Below, one piece after another: positions 1 through 7,993 of a stretch of DNA of 64,000 bases. A program made the position numbers and the translations under genes. The stretch is from the NCBI GenBank assembly GCA_963740065.1, contig CAVUCS010000002.1, positions 217,657 to 281,656 on the forward strand, read 5' to 3'. Below the pieces are notes generated by a model, which saw only the letters and a list, made by a program, of their open reading frames with translations, did no database searches and had not been told where the DNA came from. Origin of the DNA: DASVDE01 sp963740065. Its GTDB lineage: Bacteria > Actinomycetota > Thermoleophilia > Solirubrobacterales > 70-9. Numbering within the stretch: the stretch's first letter is position 1; every line of letters begins with the position of its first letter.

Positions 1-895
1 TGACCGAGGTCTCGGCGCGGTACTGGGAGCCCCCGTACTTGCTCTCAATCTCGGCGACACGTCCTCCCGGCAGCGGATCGAACATCCAGTTCGACTTGCC
101 CTGCTCGATGTCGTTGACCTGGGTTGACTGGTTGCGAACAACATCGATCTGGATCTTGTTCACATGCCCGCTGGGCAAGTCGGGCATCGCCTTCGAGTTG
201 GCCTTGGCCCACTGCGGGTTGCGCGCGTAGGACCAGCCTCGGCCTGGATTTGACTCAACAATCTCGTAGGGGCCGGTGGCCGGTGGCGGGTTGGCCGACT
301 GGTCTTTGTCCGGAGTGTTCGGCGGCACCAAGGCGGCGAAAGGCATCGCCAGCTCGTTCTCGAAGGTGCCGCGGGGGCTTGTCAGGTCGATGACGATCTT
401 CCCGGTCTTGTCGTTCGGCTTGATGCCGGAGATGCCGCCGGATCTCGTCGTCTGGAACTTGTCGGCGCCGACGATGCCCGTGTAGAAGAAAGATCCACCG
501 GAGTCGACCAGGAACATCCGCTCGATCGAGCTCTTGAAGTCAGACGCTTTGACCGGGGTCCCGTCGGAGTATTTGAGGCCCTTGCGCAGCTGCAGTGTGT
601 AGGTCTTGCCGCCGTTGCTGATCGTCGGCAGGCTCTCAGCCAGGCCGGGGATCACCTTGCTGCCGTCGACGCCGTTGGCGTGGGCATAGGTGAGCAGCGG
701 GATGTACGTGTTGTACATCGCGGTCCAGCCTTCGGAGTCGTAGGAGAGCTGCGGGTCCAGGTAGTCGGGGAAGGAGGCGTAGCTGCCCGTCAGGGTGCCG
801 CCCTCCTTGCCGGAGCTTCCGCAAGCCGCCAGGCCCAATGCCGCACCGATGGCGAGCATCAAAATTCCAACGACTGCAGCGTGCTTCTTCAACAT
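1..895 (-). CDS. Peptide/dipeptide ABC transporter substrate-binding lipoprotein (family 5), 3' end outside window
   Basis: The gene runs off the left edge, so only about 298 N-terminal residues are present. The protein begins MLKKHAAVV, followed by a hydrophobic signal and a lipobox LAAC with the lipidated Cys at about residue 25. It should therefore be anchored outside the membrane. The mature part reads like an OppA/DppA-type binding protein: DYLDPQLSYDSEGW near the N terminus, then a YTLQLRKGLKYSDGTPVKASDF segment typical of SBP_bac_5. A GGAGG lies only two bases before the ATG, so TTG at codon 2 is an alternative start. The stop of the MFS gene is about 10 bp upstream on the same strand, suggesting one transcript. 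The transported ligand cannot be told from this fragment. Confidence 0.85.
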   Translation of the reverse strand, partial: MLKKHAAVVGILMLAIGAALGLAACGSSGKEGGTLTGSYASFPDYLDPQLSYDSEGWTAMYNTYIPLLTYAHANGVDGSKVIPGLAESLPTISNGGKTYTLQLRKGLKYSDGTPVKASDFKSSIERMFLVDSGGSFFYTGIVGADKFQTTRSGGISGIKPNDKTGKIVIDLTSPRGTFENELAMPFAALVPPNTPDKDQSANPPPATGPYEIVESNPGRGWSYARNPQWAKANSKAMPDLPSGHVNKIQIDVVRNQSTQVNDIEQGKSNWMFDPLPGGRVAEIESKYGGSQYRAETSV

Positions 896-905
896 GACCT
901 CCGCG

Positions 906-2219
906 CTAGACCGGGTTTCGAGTGGACCGGATTTGTGGGTGACGCTGAGCTGAAATCAACTCCAACATAATTTCGTCAGCGGCGGCAAGGTTCCCTTCCG
1001 AGTCAGGTTTTTCCCTTTGTTCTGGCCATTTTGTCCCAAGTAGCGGGGTCGAAACAACCACGATGGCCACAACTCCGATGCCGGCGACGAGGAAGGCCGC
1101 GCGCGGGTCCCAGCCGGTCACGACCACGCCGCCGAGGACGTAGCCGATGCCCGGCATCGCGGCGCCGAGCGACTCCAGCACGCTCATAACCCGCGCTTGC
1201 ATGTTCTGCCTGGTCAACTCCTGGACCGCGCTGACCAGCGTCACCCACTGGACACCGTTGCCGGTTCCGCCGACGACCGAGGCCGCGCAGGCGACCGCAA
1301 GGGTTGGCGCGACCGCCATGCCGAGGTAGCCGATACCGATCGTCAGGCTGCTGAAGAAGAGCAGGTAGGGAAGCCGGGCTCTGCGCACGACGGCGAAGAC
1401 GAGGCTGCCGAGCACCATGCCCGAGCCCCAACTCGCCAACAGCAGGCCGTAGCCGGAATCACCGGCGTCGAGGGTCTCCTTGGCGTAGATCACCTCGATT
1501 GGGATCACGGCCGAGAAGAAGATGAAAGCGGTGCTCTGGGCGATCAAGAGGCGCCGCAGCCGCACCTGCTCGCCTATATAAGCGAGCCCGGCGCGGAGGC
1601 GCTCCCGCACCCGGCCGGGGTCGGGCGCCGCTTGCGGGAGGGGTCCCGCGGTGAAGAGGATGAGCGCGATCGCGAAGAACGAGATCGCGTCGAGCAGCAG
1701 CGCCGTTTGAACGCCGAAGCCGGCGACGGCGAGTCCGGCGATGCCCGGTCCGATGGCGGCCCCTCCGGTAAAGGCGATGTTGAGGATCGCGTTTCCGGAG
1801 CGCAGCTCACCGGCCGGCTCCAGCATGGCGGCGGCGACGGCTCGGGTCAGGGCGCGGCCGGTGAGGGCGAGGGCGCCGTCGATCGTCGCCAGCACGACGA
1901 CCCCGGCAAGTGTGAAGTTCTCGGCGAGAAGCGCCAGGCCGGCAAATGCGGCCGCTTCGCCGCAATAGATGACCGGCAGGGCAAATCGAGGAGGCGGTCC
2001 CTCCGCTCGCACGACCAGGATCGGCGCCAGCACCGCGGGCAGGAATCCGGTGCCGAGGAACAGCGCCGCCGTCGCCAGGGCGCTGCCGGTCTGATCGAAG
2101 ACCAACACCGAGAGGGCGACGATCCCCATCCAATCGCCCAGCTCATTGACCGCGTAGGACGCCGCCAGCCGCCGGAAAGCCGACCTGCGCAGGGGTGCTG
2201 CCACGCCTGAACTACGCAT
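906..2219 (-). CDS. MFS transporter (MFS_3 / EntS-like exporter)
   Basis: A 437-residue polytopic membrane protein with about 12 hydrophobic segments. The N terminus (RRSAFRRLAASYAVNELGDWMG) has the layout of MFS_3 family exporters, and RVMSVLESLGAAMPGIGYVLGG follows in the second half. Members of this family export siderophores or macrolides, but the substrate here is unknown. Length is normal for the family. The gene lies immediately upstream of the binding-lipoprotein gene on the same strand and probably shares its transcript. The hydrophilic C-terminal tail of about 40 residues shows no recognisable domain. Confidence 0.8.
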   Translation of the reverse strand: MRSSGVAAPLRRSAFRRLAASYAVNELGDWMGIVALSVLVFDQTGSALATAALFLGTGFLPAVLAPILVVRAEGPPPRFALPVIYCGEAAAFAGLALLAENFTLAGVVVLATIDGALALTGRALTRAVAAAMLEPAGELRSGNAILNIAFTGGAAIGPGIAGLAVAGFGVQTALLLDAISFFAIALILFTAGPLPQAAPDPGRVRERLRAGLAYIGEQVRLRRLLIAQSTAFIFFSAVIPIEVIYAKETLDAGDSGYGLLLASWGSGMVLGSLVFAVVRRARLPYLLFFSSLTIGIGYLGMAVAPTLAVACAASVVGGTGNGVQWVTLVSAVQELTRQNMQARVMSVLESLGAAMPGIGYVLGGVVVTGWDPRAAFLVAGIGVVAIVVVSTPLLGTKWPEQREKPDSEGNLAAADEIMLELISAQRHPQIRSTRNPV

Positions 2220-2710
2220 CAGTAGCCGTGCGTCCTACTGCATTTATGCACAAGATTTCCTGCAGATGCACAAGTTTTGGACAAGACGTGCTACAAACTT
2301 CCCCAGGTATTCACAAGGTTCTCCTTGTTAAGCACAACTTTGGGCTTCGACGAAAGGGAAAGATCAATGGGCTGGCGCAAGTAGATGTCTTAAGACAGTG
2401 AACCGGAGGGCTATTCGGTTCACCCGATGAGGAAGGGCGTCCCATGTGGGGCGCCCTTTGTCGTTTTAGGGGATTCAACGCCATGCTTCCTGGGCCTGCC
2501 CGTCGCCGTTGGGGGGAAAAGCTGCACGTTGCGGCCGTTTTGATGCTTTTGGACATGCGTTGAGCCCGGTTGAGGCGCACGGTCGCCGCCTGTACCGTTG
2601 GAAAGTCCTAGTTGCTTTCGCCGCAAGCCGGCAGCCAGTCGCAGGGAACCGGGGTTCTTCCCGGAATCCCCCCAAATGGCTGGCCTTCCGCGGGAGGCAG
2701 CCGGGCAACT
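2220..2710. other. Intergenic region with structured elements, candidate leader or small RNA
   Basis: This 491-bp gap separates the MFS gene (minus) from the HD-GYP gene (plus). It is locally AT-richer than its surroundings around 2230-2400. Visible structure: a palindrome GTCTTAAGAC (2387-2396), a hairpin with 8-bp arms GTGAACCG/CGGTTCAC (2398-2423) and an intrinsic terminator (2433-2458). The terminator lies about 250 bp before the likely HD-GYP start, so a short plus-strand transcript (sRNA or attenuated leader) would end there. The stretch 2470-2710 is GC-rich and looks foldable. I could not match it to a known riboswitch class. No convincing small ORF was seen. Confidence 0.4.
2433..2458 (+). 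terminator. Rho-independent terminator
   Basis: Eleven-pair stem AAGGGCGTCCC / GGGGCGCCCTT with one G-U pair and a tetraloop ATGT, followed by a T-rich tail (TTGTCGTTTT). The tail only suits plus-strand transcription. It ends a transcript that starts within the intergenic gap rather than a known gene. Confidence 0.7.
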
Positions 2711-4123
2711 ATGAAGAAGACGCGGCCAACCACGCTGAATCACGTGCTGCTCTCAACGGCCCTGGTCGTTGTGGTCGTCGCCGGGATCGTGCGCTCGCCC
2801 ACCGCCGACTGGGACCCGGCGCTGTTCGGCATTCTGCTCGGCTTTTCGATCTTCAGCGACCTGACCGCGATTGAGACCAGCTCACGGCTGAAGACCTCGG
2901 GCAGCTTCCTGGCACTGGTCCTCGCGATGGTCTTCCTCGGCGGCCCCCCTGCGGCGGTGATCGGGGTCCTCTCGATCTTCGTCGGTTGGTTCCGCTGGCA
3001 CGATCGCCCGCACGACTTGCTGGTCAACACGCTGACCTACGCCTCCTTCCCGCTGATCGCCGGCTTTGCGTTCAACGAGGCCGTGATGAGGTGGAACATC
3101 ACCAATGCGGAGCCGATGTTCTACGTCTACGTCTTCGCCACATTCCTCGTCGCCCTGGCGCTGAACTTCTCGATGATCGCGGCCGACGCCTGCTACCTGG
3201 ATCGCAGCTCATTCATCGACAAAGTGCGGACGGCGCTGATCCCGCTGCTGCCTTCCGAGCTGGCCGCGGCGCTGATGACCGTCGGCGTCGCCTTCATCTA
3301 CATCCAGATCGGCATCGCCGGCGTCGCCCTCTTCGGGATCGTGCTGATCACCTTCCAGTACCTGCTCGGCGCCTTGCTCCTCTCCCAGCAGCGGGCCGAG
3401 GAGCTGGAGAGTCGCACCAAGCAGCTGGCCAGCTTCCAGGTCGGAATGTTGAGCGCGATGCTGCGCACCCTGGACCTGCGGGACAAGATGACCGCGCGGC
3501 ACAGCGCCGCGGTCGCGCGCTACTCGCGGGCGATTGCCCAGCGAGCGGGCTTCTCCAAGCGCGAGGAGGAGCTTGTCCACATCGCCGCGCTGCTGCACGA
3601 CATCGGCAAGTTCATCCTCCCCGACCGCATTCTCAAGGCCAACGTGCCGCTCACCGACGAGGATTGGATGCTGATCCGCCGCCATCCGCAGCAGGGCGCG
3701 CGCGTCGTTTCCTCACTGGACGGCTACGGCCCGGTCGCCGAGATCATCCTCGCCCACCACGAGCGGATCGACGGCAAAGGCTACCCGCGGGGGCTCTCCG
3801 GCGAGGAGATTCCGGAGTTGGCGCGGATCATCTCCGTCGCCGACACCTATGACGTGATGACGGCGCGCGACTCTTACCGGTCTCCGATCTCCACCTATGA
3901 GGCGATCCAGGAGCTGCGTCGCGTCTCCGGCAAACAGCTGGACGCCCGCTTCGTAGATGTCTTTATCGAGCTGCTAGAGGGCAAAGACGTTTCCTTCCAG
4001 CACGGCGAAGAGGCCGATTTCGAGAAGGAATTGGCGCTCGAGGCGCGGATCGAGGAAACCGCCAGTCCGACCAACGGCAACGGCAACGGCCGCTTTCAGG
4101 TTCCCGGCGTTCCCGTCGGCTGA
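2711..4123 (+). CDS. Membrane-anchored HD-GYP domain protein (putative cyclic-di-GMP phosphodiesterase)
   Basis: The first about 220 residues form several transmembrane segments in a MASE-like sensory region. A short helix (QQRAEELESRTKQL) links them to a C-terminal HD-GYP domain. The metal-binding HD is seen in LLHDIGK (about residue 295). The HHE and GYP signature is seen in HHERIDGKGYP (about 347-357), and ISVADTYDVMTA follows. All key residues look present, so hydrolysis of c-di-GMP is expected. The open frame extends upstream to 2612, but I chose ATG 2711 (MKKTRPTTLNH) because the upstream residues are not membrane-like and a GGGAGG lies upstream. A degenerate GGDEF gene lies at 19.7 kb. 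Confidence 0.85.
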   Translation: MKKTRPTTLNHVLLSTALVVVVVAGIVRSPTADWDPALFGILLGFSIFSDLTAIETSSRLKTSGSFLALVLAMVFLGGPPAAVIGVLSIFVGWFRWHDRPHDLLVNTLTYASFPLIAGFAFNEAVMRWNITNAEPMFYVYVFATFLVALALNFSMIAADACYLDRSSFIDKVRTALIPLLPSELAAALMTVGVAFIYIQIGIAGVALFGIVLITFQYLLGALLLSQQRAEELESRTKQLASFQVGMLSAMLRTLDLRDKMTARHSAAVARYSRAIAQRAGFSKREEELVHIAALLHDIGKFILPDRILKANVPLTDEDWMLIRRHPQQGARVVSSLDGYGPVAEIILAHHERIDGKGYPRGLSGEEIPELARIISVADTYDVMTARDSYRSPISTYEAIQELRRVSGKQLDARFVDVFIELLEGKDVSFQHGEEADFEKELALEARIEETASPTNGNGNGRFQVPGVPVG

Positions 4124-4159
4124 TAGCTCTCTCCGGAACGGTCTAATACGGTTCGGCGC

Positions 4160-5191
4160 GTGCGCGCCGTCACATTTCAGGCACCCGGCGAGGTCCGGAT
4201 CGAGGAGAAGCCCGATCCCGAGGTCGGCGCTGCCGACGAAGCGGTCGTCCGGGTCGAGGCAAGCGGGATCTGCGGCTCGGACCTGCACATCTTTCACGGC
4301 CGGGTGCCGGTTGAGCCCGGCTTCACAATCGGCCACGAGTTCGTCGGCACGGTGTTGGAGGTTGGGGCTGACGTCGAGCGGGTCGCCGTCGGCGATCGGG
4401 TGTTGGGCTGCTTCCACACGGCCTGCGCCACTTGCTCCGCCTGCCTGCGCAGCGACTATCACCGCTGCGAGCGGGGGCGGACTTTCGGCCACGGCTCGAA
4501 GCTGGGCGATCTGCAGGGGGCGCAGGCGGAGATGCTGCTGGTGCCGCGAGCGAACCTGACCCTGCGGAGAGTGCCGGAGGGGATGGCCGACGAGGCCGCG
4601 CTCTTTGCCGGCGATGTGATGGGGACCGGCTACCACGCCGTCGCTCACGCCGGGATGAAGGCGGGGGACACCGTCGCCGTCCTCGGACTGGGACCGGTTG
4701 GACTTTGCGCCGTGCAGGCGGCGAAGGCGGGCGGCGCCGCGCGGGTCTTCGCGATCGACACCGTCGAGGCGCGCCTGGAGATGGCAAAAAGATTCGGCGC
4801 CGAGCCGCTGCATCTCACCGAAGACGAGCCCAAGCGCGCCGTGCGCGCGGCGACCGGGCGCGGAGTCGACGTCGTGGTCGACGCGGTCGGCGACCCGGCC
4901 CCGCTGGGGCTCGCGATCAGCCTCGCGCGTGATGCCGGCACCGTCTCCGGGATCGGCGCCTATGCCGGTCGCGGCGAGGTCCCACTCGGCCTTGCTTGGC
5001 TGAAGGGGCTGACCCTGCGCCTCGGTCTCGCCAACGTCATCGCCCACGTCGATCGCGTTCTGGCGCTGATCGATGCCGGCGTCCTGGACCCGACCCCGAT
5101 GGTCACCCACCACATGAAGCTCGACCAGGCCGCCGATGCCTACGCCCTCTACGACCAGCGCGAGGCCCTGAAGATCGTCCTGACCCCCTAA
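4160..5191 (+). CDS. Zinc-dependent alcohol dehydrogenase family protein
   Basis: A 343-residue medium-chain dehydrogenase/reductase. The N-terminal GroES-like domain has the catalytic zinc ligands in CGSDLHIFHG (Cys about 38) and GHEF (His about 59). A structural zinc site with Cys spacing C-x2-C-x2-C-x7-C is visible around residues 88-102 (CATCSACLRSDYHRC). The Rossmann fold follows with GLGPVG at about 175. These residues predict NAD(P)-dependent oxidation of an alcohol; the substrate is unknown. It starts at GTG 4160, 36 bp after the HD-GYP stop, and is followed by a dispersed palindrome. Confidence 0.88.
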   Translation: MRAVTFQAPGEVRIEEKPDPEVGAADEAVVRVEASGICGSDLHIFHGRVPVEPGFTIGHEFVGTVLEVGADVERVAVGDRVLGCFHTACATCSACLRSDYHRCERGRTFGHGSKLGDLQGAQAEMLLVPRANLTLRRVPEGMADEAALFAGDVMGTGYHAVAHAGMKAGDTVAVLGLGPVGLCAVQAAKAGGAARVFAIDTVEARLEMAKRFGAEPLHLTEDEPKRAVRAATGRGVDVVVDAVGDPAPLGLAISLARDAGTVSGIGAYAGRGEVPLGLAWLKGLTLRLGLANVIAHVDRVLALIDAGVLDPTPMVTHHMKLDQAADAYALYDQREALKIVLTP

Positions 5192-5197
5192 TGGCCG

Positions 5198-5244
5198 TTC
5201 CGCTGCGACTTTTCCTTGTATGTCAGAGATAAATCGCAGCGGAA
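5198..5244. repeat. Dispersed palindromic repeat, family 1 (copy 1)
   Basis: Inverted arms TTCCGCTGCGA (5198-5208) and TCGCAGCGGAA (5234-5244) around a variable centre containing TTGTATGTCAGAG. It lies directly after the alcohol dehydrogenase stop. Related copies lie at 15239, 36716, 46304 and 60994. In this position it could act as a transcription terminator or mRNA stabiliser. Confidence 0.85.
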
Positions 5245-5326
5245 TACAGAACTGCATCAGAGGGCCCACTTGGGCGGTATTTCCCAAACCTGGAGGTGCC
5301 TCCGGGGGGCCGCCGACACGAGAAGC

Positions 5327-5765
5327 ATGCTCTCGACGATTCAGCGTTTGCAACAGGAAGACGGCGGCTTCACTTTGGTTGAGCTGCTCGTGGTCATGCT
5401 CGTGCTTGGGGATCATGGCGACGATCGCGATTCCGGCCTTCGGGGATCAGCGCTCCAGGGCCAAGGACGCGCGCGCCAAGCAGATCGCCCACAACGCCTA
5501 TATAGCGATGGAGTCCTGCGCGGCGGGGTCGTGGACCGGGTATGACCTTTGCGACGACGACGCGCTGCGGGCGATCGATCCGACCTTGCCGGAGAGACCG
5601 ACCTTCAAGGTGAACGGCCTCTCGGCGGACAAATTCACGATCGTCGTCCAGTCCGAGCCCAGCAGCCAGAAGTTCAGGATCCGGCTCAACGCCAGAGGCA
5701 TCGTCAGCTTCCCCTGCGGGAACAGAGGGGTCGGCGGCTGCCCCGCGGACGGAAACTGGGACTGA
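5327..5765 (+). CDS. Type IV pilin / pseudopilin, single-base frameshift
   Basis: The N terminus MLSTIQRLQQEDGGFTLVELLVV is a class III prepilin signal: a short leader, the processing site before F, Glu at +5 and a hydrophobic helix. The reading frame breaks at 5405-5415. GGGG occurs there where GGG would continue the helix as VLGIMATIAIPAF. In the other frame the rest of a normal pilin follows to the stop at 5765, with two Cys near the C terminus (FPCGNRGVGGCPADGNWD). This is either a real one-base insertion or a homopolymer sequencing error. No other pilus assembly gene is in the window, so the assembly machine must lie elsewhere. Confidence 0.75.
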
Positions 5766-5795
5766 GCCAACCGCCGTCGGCGCAATAATTGCCGC

Positions 5796-6074
5796 ATGGG
5801 GCGGTTGAGCGACGAGGAGATCGAGGAGGGGCTCGCCGGGTTGGACGGTTGGGCGCGGGCCGGCGAGGCGATCGCCAAGGAGTTCGACCGCGGTGACTTC
5901 GTCGGCTCGGTGAAGTTTGCCGAGAGCATCGTTATCCCGGCGGAGGCGATGAACCACCATCCCGATTTGGCGATCTCCTGGGCCACGGTGCGGGTGACGA
6001 TTTCCACCCATTCGGAAGGCGGCTTGACGGAGAGCGATTTCGAGCTGGCGCGGAAGATCGACGCTCTGGCTTGA
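5796..6074 (+). CDS. 4a-hydroxytetrahydrobiopterin dehydratase (PCD/DCoH family)
   Basis: A 92-residue protein of normal family length. The C-terminal half carries the family signature MNHHPDLAISW, then VRVTISTHSEGGLTESDFELA. The paired His residues and the GGLT-x2-D motif are those of pterin-4-alpha-carbinolamine dehydratases. These recycle the pterin cofactor after aromatic amino acid hydroxylation. No hydroxylase gene is seen nearby, and many bacteria use the family for other roles. It lies 30 bp after the pilin gene and 21 bp before the ArfB-like gene, so it is probably co-transcribed with both. Confidence 0.88.
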   Translation: MGRLSDEEIEEGLAGLDGWARAGEAIAKEFDRGDFVGSVKFAESIVIPAEAMNHHPDLAISWATVRVTISTHSEGGLTESDFELARKIDALA

Positions 6075-6095
6075 GCGGCGCTCTACCGTAGGCCG

Positions 6096-6746
6096 ATGGC
6101 CGAGATGCTGAGAATCGACGACCGCCTCGCGATTCCGCTCGCGGAGATTGAGCTGCGCGCCAGCCGCTCCTCCGGCCCGGGTGGGCAGCACGCGAACGTC
6201 ACCGCGTCGCGGGTGGAGGCGGTATTCGACGTGGCGTCCTCGGCGACGCTGGACGACTCCCAGAAGGCGCGCCTTGCCGCACGCGCGGGCGCCGTCATCA
6301 CCGCTGTCGCCCAGGATGCGCGCGGTCAGGCCCGCAACCGCGAGCTGGCTTTGCAGCGTCTGAGCGAGAAGATCGCCGCCGGCTTAAGAGTTCCTCGCCG
6401 GCGCCGCCCGACCAAGCCAACCCGCGCTTCCCGCAGACGCCGCCTCGAGCAGAAGCGCCGAACCGCTCAGCGCAAGCAGACTCGCGCACGACGGGCGAAG
6501 AATGAGCGACGAGACGCGTTCCACTTTGCAGAACCCGGGTATAACGAGTGGAACCGAAAGAGAGCAGCATCATGTTTGAGCACACGAAAGCATTCAGCGG
6601 CTTTGCCGTCGACGACATGCGCAAAGGCTCGCGAGTTCTACGGCGAGACCCTCGGGGTGAAGACCGAAGTGCTGGCGGAGGAGCACGGCCTGATGGCGCT
6701 GCACCTGAGCCGGCGACCGCGACACGATCGTCTACGAGAAAGCTGA
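6096..6746 (+). CDS. arfB: ArfB/YaeJ-like peptidyl-tRNA hydrolase (class I release-factor domain); 3' part reads into the next gene
   Basis: Residues 1-110 are a stand-alone release-factor catalytic domain, with SSGPGGQHANV carrying the GGQ motif (about 29-31). A basic tail follows (RRRRPTKPTRASRRRR), as in ArfB proteins that rescue stalled ribosomes. Homologues are about 140 residues and end in such a tail. Here the frame continues for about 80 more residues that match another frame of the downstream glyoxalase gene. The natural stop, expected near 6500-6515, has probably been lost through an indel. The domain assignment is firm; the C-terminal end is not. Confidence 0.75.
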   Translation: MAEMLRIDDRLAIPLAEIELRASRSSGPGGQHANVTASRVEAVFDVASSATLDDSQKARLAARAGAVITAVAQDARGQARNRELALQRLSEKIAAGLRVPRRRRPTKPTRASRRRRLEQKRRTAQRKQTRARRAKNERRDAFHFAEPGYNEWNRKRAASCLSTRKHSAALPSTTCAKAREFYGETLGVKTEVLAEEHGLMALHLSRRPRHDRLRES

Positions 6747-6955
6747 TCTTTCCCCCGGCCAATTACACGATCCTCAACTTCGAGGTCGACGACATCGACG
6801 CGGCGGCGGAGGAACTGGCCGCCCGCGGCGTCAGCTTCGAGCGCTACGACGGCTTCGAGCAGGACGAAAAAGGCATCGCCCGGGGTCCCGGCCCCCAGAT
6901 CGCCTGGTTCAAGGACCCGGCGGGCAACACTCTCTCGGTGCTCCAGCAGCCATAG
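6572..6955 (+). CDS. VOC/glyoxalase-fold protein, with two compensating frameshifts
   Basis: The N terminus (MFEHTKAFSGFAVDDM) and C-terminal half (PPANYTILNFEVDDIDAAAEEL, then GPGPQIAWFKDPAGNTLSVLQQP) are in one frame. They match a small vicinal-oxygen-chelate protein. The segment between about 6622 and 6745 is in another frame, where it reads KAREFYGETLGVKTEVLAEEHG as expected of the family. An extra A in the AAAGG at about 6622 and a second indel near 6735 explain this. Corrected length would be about 127 residues. The substrate is unknown. A short inverted repeat (GTTCCACT/AGTGGAAC, 6519-6554) lies just before the gene. Confidence 0.7.
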   Translation: MFEHTKAFSGFAVDDMRKGSRVLRRDPRGEDRSAGGGARPDGAAPEPATATRSSTRKLIFPPANYTILNFEVDDIDAAAEELAARGVSFERYDGFEQDEKGIARGPGPQIAWFKDPAGNTLSVLQQP

Positions 6956-6974
6956 GCGACGCGCTTCCCGGCCG

Positions 6975-7323
6975 ATGGCGAAGAGGAAAGCGGCGAAAGC
7001 CAAGGGAGAAAGCCCCGACCGTCGATTATGTCGATGGCGAGGGCAACATGCTGACTCTGCGCCAATCACTCAGCCCCAAGACGATCGCCAAGATCGGCGA
7101 AGGGCCCGCCCGTGCCGCCACCTCCCTCGACGATGCCTGGCGACGGCGCTCTGAGCTGCTCTTTGAACGCCTCGCCGTCCGCTGGGAGATCGCCGGCCTC
7201 CCCCTGACCGACCAGAGAATGCTCCTCGGCCGCTACCGGATGGCCGACGCCGAGACGCAGGAGTGGGTCCGCCGCACGCTAACCGAGCACATCGAGCGCC
7301 ATATCCCCGAGCTCTCGGGGTAG
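6975..7323 (+). CDS. Small hypothetical protein
   Basis: I do not recognise this family. The clear part is 91 residues from ATG 7048 (MLTLRQSLSPKTIAKIGEG to HIERHIPELSG), mostly helical and charged. A Lys/Ala-rich start at 6975 (MAKRKAAKAKGES) joins it as SPTVDYVDGEGNMLTL if one C of the CCCC at about 7012 is removed. The true start may therefore be 6975 with a homopolymer frameshift. It precedes the toxin-antitoxin pair by about 35 bp on the same strand. Confidence 0.5.
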
Positions 7324-7358
7324 GCGATTGCGGTCGAGCCCGCTGTTACGCTTTACTT

Positions 7359-7598
7359 ATGGCAGAAAAGGTAAAGAATCAGACCAAGGTTTCCAGCAAG
7401 CACCAGGTGACGATCCCGATCGGCGCCTTTCACACGGCCGGCTTCGCGACCGGGGACACTCTGAAAGTAGAGGCGGAGGGGGCCGGTCGCGTGGTTCTGA
7501 CGCGGGTCGATGAGTTGATTGATCGCTACTCCGGATGCCTGGACACCGGCGGCGATCTGCGCGAGCGCGTGGAAGGACTGCGCGAGGAGTGGCGGTAG
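7359..7598 (+). CDS. AbrB/MazE-like antitoxin of a VapBC-type module
   Basis: A 79-residue protein starting at ATG 7359 (MAEKVKNQ). The segment TKVSSKHQVTIPIGAFHTAGFATGDTL is a SpoVT/AbrB swapped-hairpin DNA-binding domain. The C-terminal tail (ERVEGLREEWR) would wrap the toxin. Its stop overlaps the start of the PIN-domain gene by about 10 bp, the usual antitoxin-toxin coupling. It should neutralise the toxin and repress its own promoter. Confidence 0.85.
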   Translation: MAEKVKNQTKVSSKHQVTIPIGAFHTAGFATGDTLKVEAEGAGRVVLTRVDELIDRYSGCLDTGGDLRERVEGLREEWR

Positions 7599-7993
7599 TC
7601 CTCGACTCCGACGCTGTCGTCGGCTTTCTCGATAGGAGAGATGCCCTCCACGATGCGGCTGACGCGGCGATTCGCGACCTCGTTCGTGAGCGGCGGCTGC
7701 TGGTTTCGGTAGTGACCTACGCCGAGGTGCTGACCGGTGCCTGGCTCGGCCACCATGACGAGGATCAGGTCCGGGGTTTCTTCTCCCAACTGATCTCCGA
7801 GGTTCTCCCGGTCGACATGATCGTCGCGGACAAGGCGGCCGAATTTCGCTCGCGCCTCAAACCGCTGCGAATGCCGGACGCCTTGATTCTCGCCACGGCG
7901 GAGACCAACCCGGACGTGGATCTGATCGTGACCGGCGATGCACAGGTGCCCAAAGTCCCTGGGCTGGATTGCGCTACCCGTCTCTTGCGCTGA
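7589..7993 (+). CDS. PIN-domain ribonuclease toxin (VapC-like)
   Basis: About 134 residues from GTG 7589 (VAVVLDSDAVVGFLD). The PIN acidic residues are visible: Asp in LDSD near residue 7, Glu in VTYAEVL near 45, Asp in MPDALILATA near 95 and Asp in IVTGDAQ near 117. These coordinate the metal for RNA cleavage. A longer frame begins at 7535, but the overlap with the antitoxin stop favours 7589. The pair lies about 1.2 kb from a tRNA gene and may be all that remains of an integrated island. Confidence 0.85.
   Translation: MAVVLDSDAVVGFLDRRDALHDAADAAIRDLVRERRLLVSVVTYAEVLTGAWLGHHDEDQVRGFFSQLISEVLPVDMIVADKAAEFRSRLKPLRMPDALILATAETNPDVDLIVTGDAQVPKVPGLDCATRLLR

Noticed and set aside
2470..2710. Known riboswitch (c-di-GMP or similar) upstream of the HD-GYP gene
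   Set aside because: I could not match a conserved core such as the c-di-GMP-I aptamer; only generic GC-rich foldability was seen.
3974..5416. 480-residue minus-strand frame
   Set aside because: It is antisense to the alcohol dehydrogenase and HD-GYP genes, which have unmistakable motifs.
6519..6554. Sixth copy of the family 1 palindrome
   Set aside because: GTTCCACT/AGTGGAAC arms are only superficially similar and the conserved GCTGCGACTT part is missing.
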